This document shows, in pieces, positions 42,595 to 51,950 of a stretch of 64,000 nt of DNA. Source of the stretch: Rhizobium sp. CIAT894 (GTDB lineage: Bacteria > Pseudomonadota > Alphaproteobacteria > Rhizobiales > Rhizobiaceae). The notes under the pieces were generated by a model. The model was not told where the DNA came from, did no database searches, and was given only the letters and a program-made list of their open reading frames with translations. The stretch is taken from NCBI RefSeq assembly GCF_000172795.2, contig NZ_CP020948.1, positions 151,248-215,247 on the forward strand, read 5' to 3'. A program made the translations under genes and the position numbers. The first letter of the stretch is position 1. Every line of letters begins with the position of its first letter.

Positions 42595-43689
42595 TCAGCC
42601 GGCAGCCGAGCGCCGTTCGTCTTCCGGAAGCCAGGATCGGTAGAGCGGGTGATCGGCGGCGATCGGCATCGGCGTCGGCCGGCCGGTGCGCTGCGAGAAA
42701 TAGGCCGCCGTCACCAGCTCCAGCGAATTGCGGGCATCCTGCAGCGTCACCGGCGGCTCCTTGTCTTCGATGATCGCCTTGTGGAAGAGTTCGAACTGAC
42801 GGGTGTAACCGTCCTCGCCGGGCACATAGGCTGAGAGCGCCGCATCGATTTTCGCCTGATGCTCCTCGGTTCCCGCGGTGAAGACCCAGGGATCGCGACC
42901 CATCGTGTAGGGCTCGATGATGCTTTCGGCGACGAGATCGCTGAAGCAGAAGCGCAGCCGCGATATTTCCTTGCGCGAGCCGAGCGTCATCGACAGCGTC
43001 GCCAGCGAGCCGTTCTGCATCTTCACCGAAAGCGCAGCCGTATCCTCGACCTGGATCGGGTTGACCAGGGTGGCGCCATAGGAAAACACCTCGGTGCAGG
43101 GGCCATGCACATAATTGAGCATATCATGGGCATGGATCGCGTGACCGAGAAGGCCGCCGCCGAGCTCGGTCGCCCATTTGCCGCGCCACGGCACGGCGTA
43201 ATAATCCGGGCCGCGCCACCAATGCGTCTCGATCGTCGTCAGGAATGGCTTGCCGGCGAGGCCCTGCTCGATCAGCAGCTTGAGCTTCTGGAGGCCGGAG
43301 CCGTACCGGTATTGGAAGATCGGCATCAGCTTGCCTCCGGGGAAACGGGCGAGGATGCGGCCCATCTCGTCGACCTCGGCGATCGAGCCGAAAAGCGGCT
43401 TTTCGCAGATCACATGTTTGCCGGATTCGATGCCCTTGCGGCAGAGTTCGAAATGCGAGCTCGGCGGCGTCGAAATGTCGATGATGTCGAGATCGTCACG
43501 GGCAAACAGCGAATCGGTATCCTGCGTATATTCCACGACGCCGTATTCTTCGCACAGCGCCCGGCCGCGCTCCTCGTCGAGCGAGCAGAGCACGGGAACC
43601 TCGAAGAGATCCTTGTTCCAGCCGAAGCCGGCCAGATGCCGCGCGGCAATCCCTGCGCCGATGACGCCGACGCGCAATTTCCTGGTCAT
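42595..43689 (-). CDS. Gfo/Idh/MocA family oxidoreductase
   Basis: A 364-residue NAD(P)-dependent dehydrogenase: N-terminal Rossmann motif GVIGAGIAARHLAGF, IIDISTPPSSHFELC, and the catalytic KHVICEKPLFG motif. The C-terminal alpha/beta domain begins near residue 130. The family oxidises sugars, inositols and their derivatives. It starts 10 bp after the paralogous dehydrogenase at 43700, and the pair may act on successive intermediates. Confidence 0.9.
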   Translation of the reverse strand: MTRKLRVGVIGAGIAARHLAGFGWNKDLFEVPVLCSLDEERGRALCEEYGVVEYTQDTDSLFARDDLDIIDISTPPSSHFELCRKGIESGKHVICEKPLFGSIAEVDEMGRILARFPGGKLMPIFQYRYGSGLQKLKLLIEQGLAGKPFLTTIETHWWRGPDYYAVPWRGKWATELGGGLLGHAIHAHDMLNYVHGPCTEVFSYGATLVNPIQVEDTAALSVKMQNGSLATLSMTLGSRKEISRLRFCFSDLVAESIIEPYTMGRDPWVFTAGTEEHQAKIDAALSAYVPGEDGYTRQFELFHKAIIEDKEPPVTLQDARNSLELVTAAYFSQRTGRPTPMPIAADHPLYRSWLPEDERRSAAG

Positions 43690-43699
43690 GATATCCTCC

Positions 43700-44710
43700 T
43701 CAGCGAGCGCCGATGCGCGCGGCTTTCGTCTGGGCTTCGAGCGAAAGGCGGCAGACTTCGAAAACGTGATCCTGCGTCATCGCCGTCTGCGTGCGGTTTG
43801 CGACGTCGGCGGTGAAAGCATCGAAATAGTCGAGCTTTTCATCGCTGCAATCGATATGGGTCATTTCCTTGCCGTTGACGAGGAAGAGGTGATCCTTGCC
43901 CGGCCGGCCGGCGATATCGATATATTTGCGCAGCTCGATATAACCCTCGGTGCCGAGAATGGTCAGGCGCCCGTCACCCCAAGTCGGCAGAGCCTCAGGG
44001 GTGAACCAGTCGACGCGGACATAGCCCGCAGCCTCGTCGGAGCGCAGCAGCACCTCGCCGAAATCCTGGAAGGCGGGTTTGTCGGGCATGCCGAAATTGC
44101 CGATCGAGCTGGCGATGACCTCGCCCGACGTCGAGCCGGTATAGAACAGGAACTGGTCGACCTGATGCGAGGCGATGTCGACGATGATGCCGCCGAAGGC
44201 TTCGGGGTCGAAGAACCAGTCCGGCCGGGTCGGCAGCTGCAGCCGGTGCGGACCGACGCCGAGCGTCTGGATCACCTTGCCGATCGCGCCTTCCTTGACC
44301 AGCTTGCCGGCTTTGACGGCGGAGCGCACGCAGTGACGCTCGGAAAAGCAGATCGAGAAGATCCTGCCGGTCTCGCCAACGGTGCGCTTGACTTCTTCGA
44401 GCTGGGCAAAGGTCGTCACACCTGGCTTGTCGGTCATCACGTCCTTGCCCGCTTTCATCGCGCGGATGGCAAGCCCGGCGCGGTCACGCGGGATCGCGGA
44501 GATGCAGATGACGTCGATCGAGGGATCCTCGAACAGTTTGTCCCGGTCGATCTGCGGGGCATCGGGATAGGTCTTCTCGAAGGCTTCCCGCAATGCCGGC
44601 ACGGAGGTCTGTGGGCAATAGCCGACAAATTCGCCGCCCGAGGCAAGCAATCCCTTCACGTGATCGAATGTATGCCCATGGTCGATTCCGACGACGGCAA
44701 ATCTCAACAT
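43700..44710 (-). CDS. Gfo/Idh/MocA family oxidoreductase
   Basis: Start at 44710 (AGGAGG 11 nt upstream) gives 336 residues. The N terminus FAVVGIDHGHTFDHVKGL departs from the usual GxGxxG pattern (GIDHGH), as in one Gfo/Idh subgroup. The catalytic block is MTDKPGVTTFAQLEE, with Asp in place of the usual Glu of EKP. The rest matches the family. It is the first gene of the unit, divergent from the FAH-family gene. Substrate unknown; the altered nucleotide motif could change cofactor preference. Confidence 0.88.
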   Translation of the reverse strand: MLRFAVVGIDHGHTFDHVKGLLASGGEFVGYCPQTSVPALREAFEKTYPDAPQIDRDKLFEDPSIDVICISAIPRDRAGLAIRAMKAGKDVMTDKPGVTTFAQLEEVKRTVGETGRIFSICFSERHCVRSAVKAGKLVKEGAIGKVIQTLGVGPHRLQLPTRPDWFFDPEAFGGIIVDIASHQVDQFLFYTGSTSGEVIASSIGNFGMPDKPAFQDFGEVLLRSDEAAGYVRVDWFTPEALPTWGDGRLTILGTEGYIELRKYIDIAGRPGKDHLFLVNGKEMTHIDCSDEKLDYFDAFTADVANRTQTAMTQDHVFEVCRLSLEAQTKAARIGAR

Positions 44711-45069
44711 CGCTGCAATATCCTCCTGGGATTTTCTGAGCACCGGCTGGGGCCGGCATCCTCCATATCGGGCAAAACAGATAACGAAAGCTCGCGCCTG
44801 TCAAGGCAAGATCAAGGGTGAAATCGCCTGGATGGAAGATTAAACATATGAAAAATAACGATTATTTTGTATCTAAATAGTTATTTTGCGGTTTTCCGCG
44901 ATTGGGAAGGTGCCCGCTCGATCCAATCGGGCGAAAGTCTTTTTCCCGTGCGTATCTTGCTCCATCTCGATGAATGTGATCGATTTTGGCCGCCGCCGGG
45001 CTGGAGGGCGGCAACAATCTCGAAATTCTTTCAAGAGCGCTCCCCGCTTGCCTGTACCGGAGGATCACC
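44711..45069. promoter_or_regulatory. Divergent promoter region with AT-rich operator
   Basis: About 360 bp. An AT-rich segment holds AAAATAAC (44852-44859) and its inverted partner GTTATTTT (44880-44887), with a further TTATTT half-site making AAATAA-CGA-TTATTT. This is the probable control region for both flanking operons; the regulator is not encoded next to it. Confidence 0.45.
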
Positions 45070-46230
45070 ATGTCTCATCCCCTTCTCGATGCTGCCGCTT
45101 CGGGTGGACTTTTTGTCGGCCGCGTCTGGAATCCGAAAGTCGCCGGCCCAAGCATCGTGACCCTTCGCGACGGGATGCTCATCGACATCACCTCGCGCGA
45201 GGCGCCGACGCTGAGCGCCCTGCTCGAGAGAGAGGATGCCGGGGGCTTCGTCCGCGCGGCAGGCGGCAAGGCGATCGGCTCGCTCGAAGAGATCGCCGCC
45301 AACAGCACCGGGACGCCGGATGCGGCGCGTCCTTTTCTGCTTGCTCCCGTCGACCTGCAGGCGGTCAAGGCCTGCGGCGTCACCTTCGCCCAGTCGATGA
45401 TCGAGCGTGTCATCGAGGAGAAGGCGGCCGGCAATCCCGATCGTGCCGCCGCAATCCGCGAGCGCGTCAGCACGCTGATCGGCGGCAGTCTCACCAATCT
45501 CAAGGCCGGTTCGCCGGAAGCCAGCAAGGTCAAACTGGCGCTGATCGAGGAAGGCATATGGTCGCAATATCTGGAAGTCGGCATCGGTCCCGATGCCGAG
45601 GTCTTCACCAAGGCGCCGGTGCTCTCCTCCGTTGGCTGGGGTGCGGATGTCGGCCTGCATCCGATCTCGACCTGGAACAATCCCGAGCCGGAAATCGTGC
45701 TCGCCGTCAACAGCCGCGGTGAGATCAAGGGGGCGACGCTCGGCAACGACGTCAATCTGCGCGACGTCGAAGGCCGCTCGGCGCTCTTGCTCGGCAAGGC
45801 CAAGGACAACAACGCCTCCTGCTCGATCGGTCCCTTCGTTCGCCTGTTCGATGCCGGTTACGGCCTGGATGACGTGCGCGAGGCCGAACTCGACCTGAAG
45901 GTCACCGGCCGGGATGGCTTCGTGCTCAACGGCAAGAGCTCGATGTCGCAGATCAGCCGCGACCCGACCGATCTCGTCAAACAGACGCTTGGCCCCCATC
46001 ATCAATATCCCGACGGGTTCATGCTCTTTCTCGGCACGCTGTTTGCGCCGACCCAGGATCGCGACGCGCCGAAGCAAGGTTTCACCCACAAGATCGGCGA
46101 TGTCGTCGAGATTTCCTCGGCTGGCCTCGGCGCCCTGGTCAACACCGTGCGCCTCTCCACCGAATGCCCGCCCTGGACCTTCGGCATTGCAGCGCTGATG
46201 CGCAACCTCGCAAAGCGCGGATTGCTCTAA
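45070..46230 (+). CDS. Fumarylacetoacetate hydrolase family protein, probable sugar-acid dehydratase
   Basis: ATG 45070 with GGAGG upstream gives 386 residues. It has FAH-fold motifs: APVDLQAVKACGVTFAQS, SQYLEVGIGPDAEVFTKAPVLSSVG, and EPEIVLAVNSRG with metal-binding acidic residues, plus GNDVNLRDVEGRSALLLGKAKD. It is most like the larger FAH-family enzymes that act on 2-keto-3-deoxy sugar acids (arabinonate/xylonate-type dehydratases). The divergent Gfo/Idh/MocA dehydrogenases support a sugar-oxidation pathway. Exact reaction uncertain. Confidence 0.82.
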   Translation: MSHPLLDAAASGGLFVGRVWNPKVAGPSIVTLRDGMLIDITSREAPTLSALLEREDAGGFVRAAGGKAIGSLEEIAANSTGTPDAARPFLLAPVDLQAVKACGVTFAQSMIERVIEEKAAGNPDRAAAIRERVSTLIGGSLTNLKAGSPEASKVKLALIEEGIWSQYLEVGIGPDAEVFTKAPVLSSVGWGADVGLHPISTWNNPEPEIVLAVNSRGEIKGATLGNDVNLRDVEGRSALLLGKAKDNNASCSIGPFVRLFDAGYGLDDVREAELDLKVTGRDGFVLNGKSSMSQISRDPTDLVKQTLGPHHQYPDGFMLFLGTLFAPTQDRDAPKQGFTHKIGDVVEISSAGLGALVNTVRLSTECPPWTFGIAALMRNLAKRGLL

Positions 46231-46667
46231 CTCTTTGATCTTGTACATGTCCGGGCGAAAAGCCGCTTCGCCGTTCGGGGAACGCATGACGGATGTGGAC
46301 GCCACGCCCCAGAACCGGGACATCGGCAGCTTTGCCTGCGCAGCTATCACTATCGCCAGCGCATGGTCCATGGCGTCGCTTTCGACGTGCCTCCGGGTAA
46401 GGTGCGAGAGCTGTCAGTAAGCATGCGTGTTCGTGGGCTCCGCCATCTTACGCAGTCCCAGATTGAGTCCTTCTGCAAGCAGCACATTGAGCAGGCCGAT
46501 CTGGCCACCGCATGGAATGCCGGTTCTCAAATGGCTAAAGGCTTCGGTACCACCTCACGGAGGCGGTTGTCGCCCTGGTGCTCGTCGCAGAAGGCCGCAA
46601 CTACAGCTGGACCGCCCGCTATCTCGGCATCAGCAAGAATACAGTGACCAGCATCGCTTTGAAGACC
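46231..46667. other. Decayed intergenic DNA
   Basis: About 440 bp without an intact gene. Short frames suggest broken coding sequence; the best is the HTH-like fragment listed at 46545. Otherwise nothing is recognised. Confidence 0.4.
46545..46667 (+). pseudogene. Possible remnant with a transposase/invertase-like helix-turn-helix
   Basis: The frame reads RYHLTEAVVALVLVAEGRN then YSWTARYLGISKNTVTSI. The AEG-(S/N)...AR-LGIS-NTV pattern is that of N-terminal helix-turn-helix segments of transposases and related proteins. No start, no downstream domain and no inverted repeats are visible. Confidence 0.25.
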
Positions 46668-47063
46668 CTAAACCTTACAATCCAGCATCCACTGAACCCC
46701 GTACCTATCCGTGAGCTTGCCATAGTAGCTCCCCCAAGGCTGCATCGCGAGTGGCGTCGTCACCTTACCGCCAGCCGCCAGCTTCGCAAACAGGTCGTTG
46801 GTCCGACCACGATCGTCCATGATGAGAATATGAGCCGAGCCTCTCATCGGCTCGGCGTCGTGATTGTCCGAGGCGAAGAACAGAATTCCTGGTCCCTCGA
46901 AACGGGCATGCATCACCTTGCCCTTCATCCCCTCGCTGGCGAGTGGAATGCCGTGATCTCCGTGGCGCATCACCGTGGTTACCCCACCAAGACCGCATTT
47001 CGTATAGAAGGTGAGCGCAGCATCGCACTGCGTGGTGAAGAAGACATAGTTGGCCAGTTGCAT
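46668..47063 (-). CDS. VOC family protein (PhnB-like)
   Basis: A 131-residue VOC protein of the PhnB/3-demethylubiquinone-like type: YVFFTTQCDAALTFYTKCGLG, HARFEGPGILFFASDN, and PWGSYYGKLTDRYGVQWML. The last block is typical of the PhnB group. No catalytic role is established for most members. It precedes a tautomerase gene on the same strand and may be cotranscribed with it. Confidence 0.87.
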   Translation of the reverse strand: MQLANYVFFTTQCDAALTFYTKCGLGGVTTVMRHGDHGIPLASEGMKGKVMHARFEGPGILFFASDNHDAEPMRGSAHILIMDDRGRTNDLFAKLAAGGKVTTPLAMQPWGSYYGKLTDRYGVQWMLDCKV

Positions 47064-47166
47064 AGCTCAAATTCCTGCTGCTGCCGGGCCTTCTGGCCCG
47101 GCTTTTCTGAATGTCTAATGTCGTTACGCAGCCGCCCCCGTGATGGCGCGTACAAGGTCATCGTTG

Positions 47167-47547
47167 TCATAGCTGCGGCCCAGCAATCCCCCAAGCTCCG
47201 TCAGGTGCATAGACGATGTTCGACCAAATATGTTCGCGTCGGAGCCGCCCGGCTGCGGCTCGTTCGACCACATCGGTTGCTTTCTCGATAAAGCTCCGCT
47301 TGGCTTCCTGCGTCGCCAGCGCGATCTCGGGCAGTTTCAATTCGACGAACGCAGCTTCTGCTGGTTTCCCGGCCACAAGCACATGCTCTTTAGGAAGGAC
47401 GTTTATCGAGCCGACAACATTCGAAGTCATGAACGCATTTCCGTTGAGGCCGGAAACCTCGAGGACGGCCTCCGTCAGCCCTGCAAAGGCCTCCGCCTGC
47501 GCGGCAGGCGACAGCAGGCCTTCCGGTATGGTCAGTGTGATGGGCAT
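47167..47547 (-). CDS. Tautomerase family protein
   Basis: A 126-residue protein starting MPITLTIPEGLLSP; after Met removal Pro would be the N-terminal catalytic residue, as in the 4-oxalocrotonate tautomerase superfamily. It is longer than the 62-residue classical enzyme and resembles fused or extended tautomerases of 120-130 residues. It is divergent from the TetR gene at 47665 with a palindromic operator between. The substrate is not predictable. Confidence 0.82.
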   Translation of the reverse strand: MPITLTIPEGLLSPAAQAEAFAGLTEAVLEVSGLNGNAFMTSNVVGSINVLPKEHVLVAGKPAEAAFVELKLPEIALATQEAKRSFIEKATDVVERAAAGRLRREHIWSNIVYAPDGAWGIAGPQL

Positions 47548-47592
47548 GGTCTCTCCTTGTTTTAGACATGTCCGGGTGCGATATGTACCGAA

Positions 47593-47614
47593 CGCTCTCT
47601 ATCTATAGAGAGCG
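47593..47614. promoter_or_regulatory. Palindromic TetR-type operator
   Basis: Perfect 9-bp arms CGCTCTCTA/TAGAGAGCG around TCTA, in the divergent gap between the tautomerase and TetR genes. A partial further copy of the arm (ACTCTCTA) follows at about 47618. Probably bound by the adjacent TetR protein. Confidence 0.65.
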
Positions 47615-47664
47615 ATGACTCTCTAATCAAGATAAAAAGAGTGTCTGCTCTTTATGGGATTTAT

Positions 47665-48264
47665 ATGCGCTATACCGCTGAACATAAGAAGCGTACCCAG
47701 GCGAAAGTCATCGCCGCTGCTGGGCAGGTGTTTCGTAAAGAAGGATATGGTGGCGCGGGCATCGACGCGCTGACAAAGGCAGCAGGAGTGACGAACGGTG
47801 CCTTCTACGGGCACTTTCGATCCAAGAGCGAAGCCTTCCGCATTGCCGTCCTTACTGGGCTGGAAGAATTACGGCTGGGAATATCGGCCCTTAGGGCCGA
47901 ACACCAACAGGGCTGGCTGAAAAACTTCGTCACCTATTATTTGGGATACAAGCGGACATGCGATCTCGGTGAAAGCTGCGCGTTGCCAAGCTTGTCGGCT
48001 GACGTCATGCGCACCGACAACGAAACCCGAGATGTCTATACCGAAGAATTGCAGCGCCTCATCTCGGAAATCGCTGCTGGTCTCCCAGAAGGTGCGCCAG
48101 ATGATCGTGAAGATACTTCGCGAGAAGATCGGGCCATTCTATTACTCGCCCTTCTTACCGGTGGTGTCACTCTCGCCCGGGCTGTATCGGATCCTGCGCT
48201 ATCCGAGAAGATTGCCGGGCTTGTGGCGACGGAAGCGCTACGCCGGGGGAGATCGGAAGCGTAA
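47665..48264 (+). CDS. TetR/AcrR family transcriptional regulator
   Basis: From ATG 47665, 199 residues; the open frame begins at GTG 47641, but family members begin MRYTAEHKKRT. Helix-turn-helix: AAGQVFRKEGYGGAGIDAL, TKAAGVTNGAFYGHF, RSKSEAF. The C-terminal domain has SCALPSLSADVMR, typical of the TetR_C group of YxaF-like regulators. It likely represses itself and the divergent tautomerase/VOC genes via 47593-47614. Confidence 0.9.
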   Translation: MRYTAEHKKRTQAKVIAAAGQVFRKEGYGGAGIDALTKAAGVTNGAFYGHFRSKSEAFRIAVLTGLEELRLGISALRAEHQQGWLKNFVTYYLGYKRTCDLGESCALPSLSADVMRTDNETRDVYTEELQRLISEIAAGLPEGAPDDREDTSREDRAILLLALLTGGVTLARAVSDPALSEKIAGLVATEALRRGRSEA

Positions 48265-48356
48265 GGCAGCAAGCCTATCAATTGGCGATTTGCCAAGCGG
48301 CCAAGCGGGTCAAAAGCTTAACGTGTCATTTCGCCCCCAGCCGCAACCGACCCCAG

Positions 48357-50495
48357 CTACTGATTCCGCCGCCTGCCCTCCAGCAGGTCGAGGACGGAGT
48401 TTGCCGCCTCGAGGACGTTGGTGCCCGGACCGAACACGGCCGCAACGCCGTGTTCATGGAGGAATTCATAATCCTGCCGCGGAATGACACCGCCGCAGAC
48501 GACGATGATGTCGTCGCCGCCCTGCGCTCTCAGCCTGTCGATCAACTGCGGCAGGAGTGTTCTGTGGCCTGCCGCTAAGGACGAGACGCCGACGACATTG
48601 ACCTTTTCGCCGAGCGCCATCTCGACGGCCTCGTCAGGCGTCTGGAACAGCGGGCCGGCGAGCACGTCGAAGCCGATATCGCCGAAGGCCGAAGCGATCA
48701 CCTTGGCGCCCCGGTCGTGCCCGTCCTGGCCGAGCTTGGCGACCATGATTTTCGGCCGGCGGCCCATCGTTTCCGTGACCTCCGTCATGCGTCCCTTGAG
48801 GACGGCGAGTTCCGGCTCGTCGTTATAGGCCTCGCCGTAGACGCCCGTGATAACTTCGGGTGTTGCGGCGTGGTCGCCGAAGGCAGCGCGCATGGCGTCC
48901 GATATTTCGCCGACGGTGGCCCGGGCCCGCGCCGCTTCGATGGCGGCTTCGAGCAGGTTGCCGCGGCCGCTGCGCGCCGTCTCCGCCAGGGCCGCCAGCG
49001 TCTCGCGCACGGCCTCGCCGTCGCGGCGGCGCTTGGTGTCCTCGATGCGTTTGATCTGGGCGGTGCGCACCGCGCTGTTGTCGATCTCCAGAATGTCGAT
49101 CGGCTGTTCGTTGTCGAGCCTGTAGCGGTTGACGCCGACGATGACCTCCTCGCCCTTGTCGACGGCGGCCTGGCGGCGCGCGGCGGCCTCTTCGATCAGC
49201 CGTTTCGGCAGGCCCTCGTTGACGGCCTTGGTCATGCCGCCGAGCGCCTCGACTTCCTCAATCAGCGCCCAGGCCTTGTCGGCAAGTTCCTTCGTCAGGC
49301 TCTCGACATAATAGGAGCCGGCGAGCGGATCGACCACCTTGGTCACACCGGTTTCGTGGCTCAGGATCAGCTGAGTATTGCGGGCGATGCGGGCGGAAAA
49401 TTCCGTCGGCAGCGCGATCGCCTCGTCGAAGGAATTGGTGTGCAGCGACTGCGTGCCGCCAAGCACGGCCGACATCGCCTCGAAGGCGGTGCGGATGATG
49501 TTGTTATAGGGGTCCTGCTCCTGCAACGAGACGCCGGAGGTCTGGCAATGGGTGCGCAGCATCAGCGAGGACGCCTTCTTCGGCTCGAACTCCTCCATGA
49601 TCCGGCTCCAGAGCAGCCGGGCGGCACGCAGTTTTGCCGCCTCCATGAAGAAGTTCATGCCGATCGCGAAAAAGAAGGAGAGCCTTCCGGCAAAATCGTC
49701 GACATTGAGGCCCTTGGCGAGCGCCGCCCTGACATATTCGCGGCCATCGGCCAGCGTGAAGGCGAGTTCCTGCACGAGCGTCGCGCCGGCCTCCTGCATG
49801 TGGTAGCCGGAAATCGAGATCGAATTGAATTTCGGCATCTCCCTTGCCGTATATTCGATGATGTCGGCAACGATCCGCATCGAGGGTTCCGGTGGGTAGA
49901 TATAGGTGTTGCGGACCATGAACTCCTTGAGAATGTCGTTCTGGATGGTGCCGGACAGGTCGGCCCTCGAAACGCCCTGCTCCTCGCCGGCGACGATAAA
50001 GGAAGCGAGGATCGGGATGACGGCGCCGTTCATGGTCATCGACACCGACATGTCGGCAAGCGGAATGCCGTCGAACAGGATCTTCATGTCCTCGACGCTG
50101 TCGATCGCCACACCTGCTTTGCCGACATCGCCCTCGACGCGTGGATGGTCGCTGTCATAACCGCGGTGGGTGGCGAGATCGAAGGCGACGGACAGGCCCT
50201 TCTGGCCGGCGGCCAAATTCTTCCGGTAAAAGGCGTTCGACGCCTCCGCCGTCGAGAAACCGGCATATTGGCGGATCGTCCAGGGCCGGCCGGCATACAT
50301 CGTCGCGCGCGGGCCACGAGTGAAAGGTGAAAAACCGGGAAGCGAGCCGAGGTGTTCGGCGCCCTCAAGATCCTCTGCCGTGTAGAGCGGCTTGACGGCG
50401 ATACCCTCAGGCGTCTGCCAGGTCAGCGTCTCGGGCGAGGCACGCAGCTCCTTCTGCGCAAGCTCCGCCCAATCCGACAGCGTCTTCTTCGTCAT
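48357..50495 (-). CDS. scpA: Methylmalonyl-CoA mutase
   Basis: Start at 50495 (GGAGGA upstream) gives 712 residues, the length of the single-subunit large mutase. The N-terminal TIM-barrel substrate domain has [24 protein letters not shown], and the C-terminal cobalamin domain has [15 protein letters not shown] with the base-off DxHxxG His ligand. It interconverts methylmalonyl-CoA and succinyl-CoA using adenosylcobalamin. It stands alone: no small subunit, propionyl-CoA carboxylase or epimerase gene adjoins. It is divergent from the LLM monooxygenase gene by about 95 bp. Confidence 0.94.
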   Translation of the reverse strand: MTKKTLSDWAELAQKELRASPETLTWQTPEGIAVKPLYTAEDLEGAEHLGSLPGFSPFTRGPRATMYAGRPWTIRQYAGFSTAEASNAFYRKNLAAGQKGLSVAFDLATHRGYDSDHPRVEGDVGKAGVAIDSVEDMKILFDGIPLADMSVSMTMNGAVIPILASFIVAGEEQGVSRADLSGTIQNDILKEFMVRNTYIYPPEPSMRIVADIIEYTAREMPKFNSISISGYHMQEAGATLVQELAFTLADGREYVRAALAKGLNVDDFAGRLSFFFAIGMNFFMEAAKLRAARLLWSRIMEEFEPKKASSLMLRTHCQTSGVSLQEQDPYNNIIRTAFEAMSAVLGGTQSLHTNSFDEAIALPTEFSARIARNTQLILSHETGVTKVVDPLAGSYYVESLTKELADKAWALIEEVEALGGMTKAVNEGLPKRLIEEAAARRQAAVDKGEEVIVGVNRYRLDNEQPIDILEIDNSAVRTAQIKRIEDTKRRRDGEAVRETLAALAETARSGRGNLLEAAIEAARARATVGEISDAMRAAFGDHAATPEVITGVYGEAYNDEPELAVLKGRMTEVTETMGRRPKIMVAKLGQDGHDRGAKVIASAFGDIGFDVLAGPLFQTPDEAVEMALGEKVNVVGVSSLAAGHRTLLPQLIDRLRAQGGDDIIVVCGGVIPRQDYEFLHEHGVAAVFGPGTNVLEAANSVLDLLEGRRRNQ

Positions 50496-50590
50496 GCGTT
50501 CCTCCGGCTCTTTCATCCGCACCCTACCATTTCATAGGATCGCCGTGCGATACCAATCCTTGAATTTTATTCCCGGCGAGGACCCGCCTC

Positions 50591-51949
50591 ATGAAGACAA
50601 TGCAGATCTATGCCTTCGATATGAATTGCGTCGGGCACATCAACCACGGCCTGTGGACGCATCCGCGTGACCAATCGGTGCGCTATACCGACCTCGACTA
50701 CTGGACGGAATTCGCGAGGACCGCGGAGCAAGGCAAGCTCGACGGCATCTTTCTTGCCGATATCGTCGGCGTCTATGACGTCTACAACGGTAGCCCAGCC
50801 CCGGTGATCGAGACGGCAGCGCAAATCCCCGTCAACGATCCGTTGATCCCGATTTCGGCGATGGCCCATGTCACTAGACATTTGGGCTTCGGTGTCACCG
50901 TCAACACCACCTACGAGCCGCCCTTTTTGCTGGCACGGCGCATGTCGACGCTCGATCACCTGACCAAGGGGCGGATCGGCTGGAACATCGTCACCGGTTA
51001 TCTCGACAGCGCCGCCCGCAGCATGGGTTTCGACAAGCTGCCGGAGCATGATGTGCGGTACGACGCAGCCGAGGAATATCTGGAGATCCTCTACAAGCTC
51101 TGGGAGGGCAGCTGGGACGACGATGCGGTCTTGGGCGACAAGGCGGGCGGCATTTATGCCGATCCGTCGAAAGTGCGCGCCGTCAGTCACACGGGCCGAT
51201 ACTACCGAATGGAGGGCATCCATCTCTGCGAACCCTCGCCGCAGCGCACGCCCCTGCTCTTTCAGGCCGGCGCTTCGGCTCGAGGGCAGGATTTTGCCGC
51301 CCGCCACGCCGAATGTGTCTTCATCGCCAGCCCGAATCCCGGGGCGGCCCGACCGACCGTCGATGCGCTGCGCGCGAAGGCGGCGGCATTCGGCCGTGGC
51401 GTCGACGCCCTGAAGATCCTGAACCTGATCACCGTTGTCGTCGGGCAGACGGAGAAGCAGGCGCAGGAGAAGCTGGAGGATTATCGCCGCCATGCGAGCG
51501 TCGAGGCCTCGCTTGCGCATTACTCCGCCTCCGTTGGCATCGACTTTTCGAAGTACGAATTGGATGACGTCATCGACCAGAGCTCGACCAACGCCAATCA
51601 ATCCGCGCTCGCGGCGATCACCAAGCAGGCGGCAAAGCCGGTGACGAAGCGCGAGATCGTCGACCAGATGGTGCTCGGCAGCCGGATGAAGCCGATGGTG
51701 GGCTCGCCGGAGCAAATCGCCGATCGTCTCCAGACATGGGTGGAGGAAGGCGACATCGACGGTTTCAACCTGGCACGGACGGTGGTGCCGGAGAGCCTGC
51801 GCGATTTCGTCGACTTGGTGGTGCCGGTGCTGCAGGAGCGCGGCCTCTTCAAGGCGGACTATGCGCAAGGGCCCTTGCGGCAGAAGCTTTTCGGCGGCGG
51901 GAACGGCAGATTGCCCGCCGCTCATCCCGCCGCGTTCTTCCGGCGCTGA
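50591..51949 (+). CDS. LLM class flavin-dependent monooxygenase (NtaA/SnaA/DszA type)
   Basis: A 452-residue bacterial-luciferase-like monooxygenase. Motifs: FAR(T)AEQGKLDGIFLADI, FGVTVNTTYEPPFLLARRM, GRIGWNIVTGYLDSAARSMG and LLFQAGASARGQDFAARHAE. This subgroup uses reduced FMN from a separate reductase and oxygen to cleave C-S or C-N bonds in sulfur compounds or chelators. It converges on the metQNI importer, and an FMN reductase gene (54849) lies beyond that. The arrangement suggests organosulfur assimilation; the substrate is unknown. Confidence 0.9.
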   Translation: MKTMQIYAFDMNCVGHINHGLWTHPRDQSVRYTDLDYWTEFARTAEQGKLDGIFLADIVGVYDVYNGSPAPVIETAAQIPVNDPLIPISAMAHVTRHLGFGVTVNTTYEPPFLLARRMSTLDHLTKGRIGWNIVTGYLDSAARSMGFDKLPEHDVRYDAAEEYLEILYKLWEGSWDDDAVLGDKAGGIYADPSKVRAVSHTGRYYRMEGIHLCEPSPQRTPLLFQAGASARGQDFAARHAECVFIASPNPGAARPTVDALRAKAAAFGRGVDALKILNLITVVVGQTEKQAQEKLEDYRRHASVEASLAHYSASVGIDFSKYELDDVIDQSSTNANQSALAAITKQAAKPVTKREIVDQMVLGSRMKPMVGSPEQIADRLQTWVEEGDIDGFNLARTVVPESLRDFVDLVVPVLQERGLFKADYAQGPLRQKLFGGGNGRLPAAHPAAFFRR

Positions 51950-51950
51950 C

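Noticed and set aside
45031..46371. 446-codon minus-strand open frame
   Set aside because: Overlaps the FAH-family gene, which has a good ribosome site and clear motifs.
46363..46430. Fragment resembling an ABC ATPase start (GVAFDVPPGKV)
   Set aside because: Too short, with no Walker A motif following; likely chance.
48717..50330. 537-codon plus-strand open frame
   Set aside because: Antisense to methylmalonyl-CoA mutase; no recognisable motifs.
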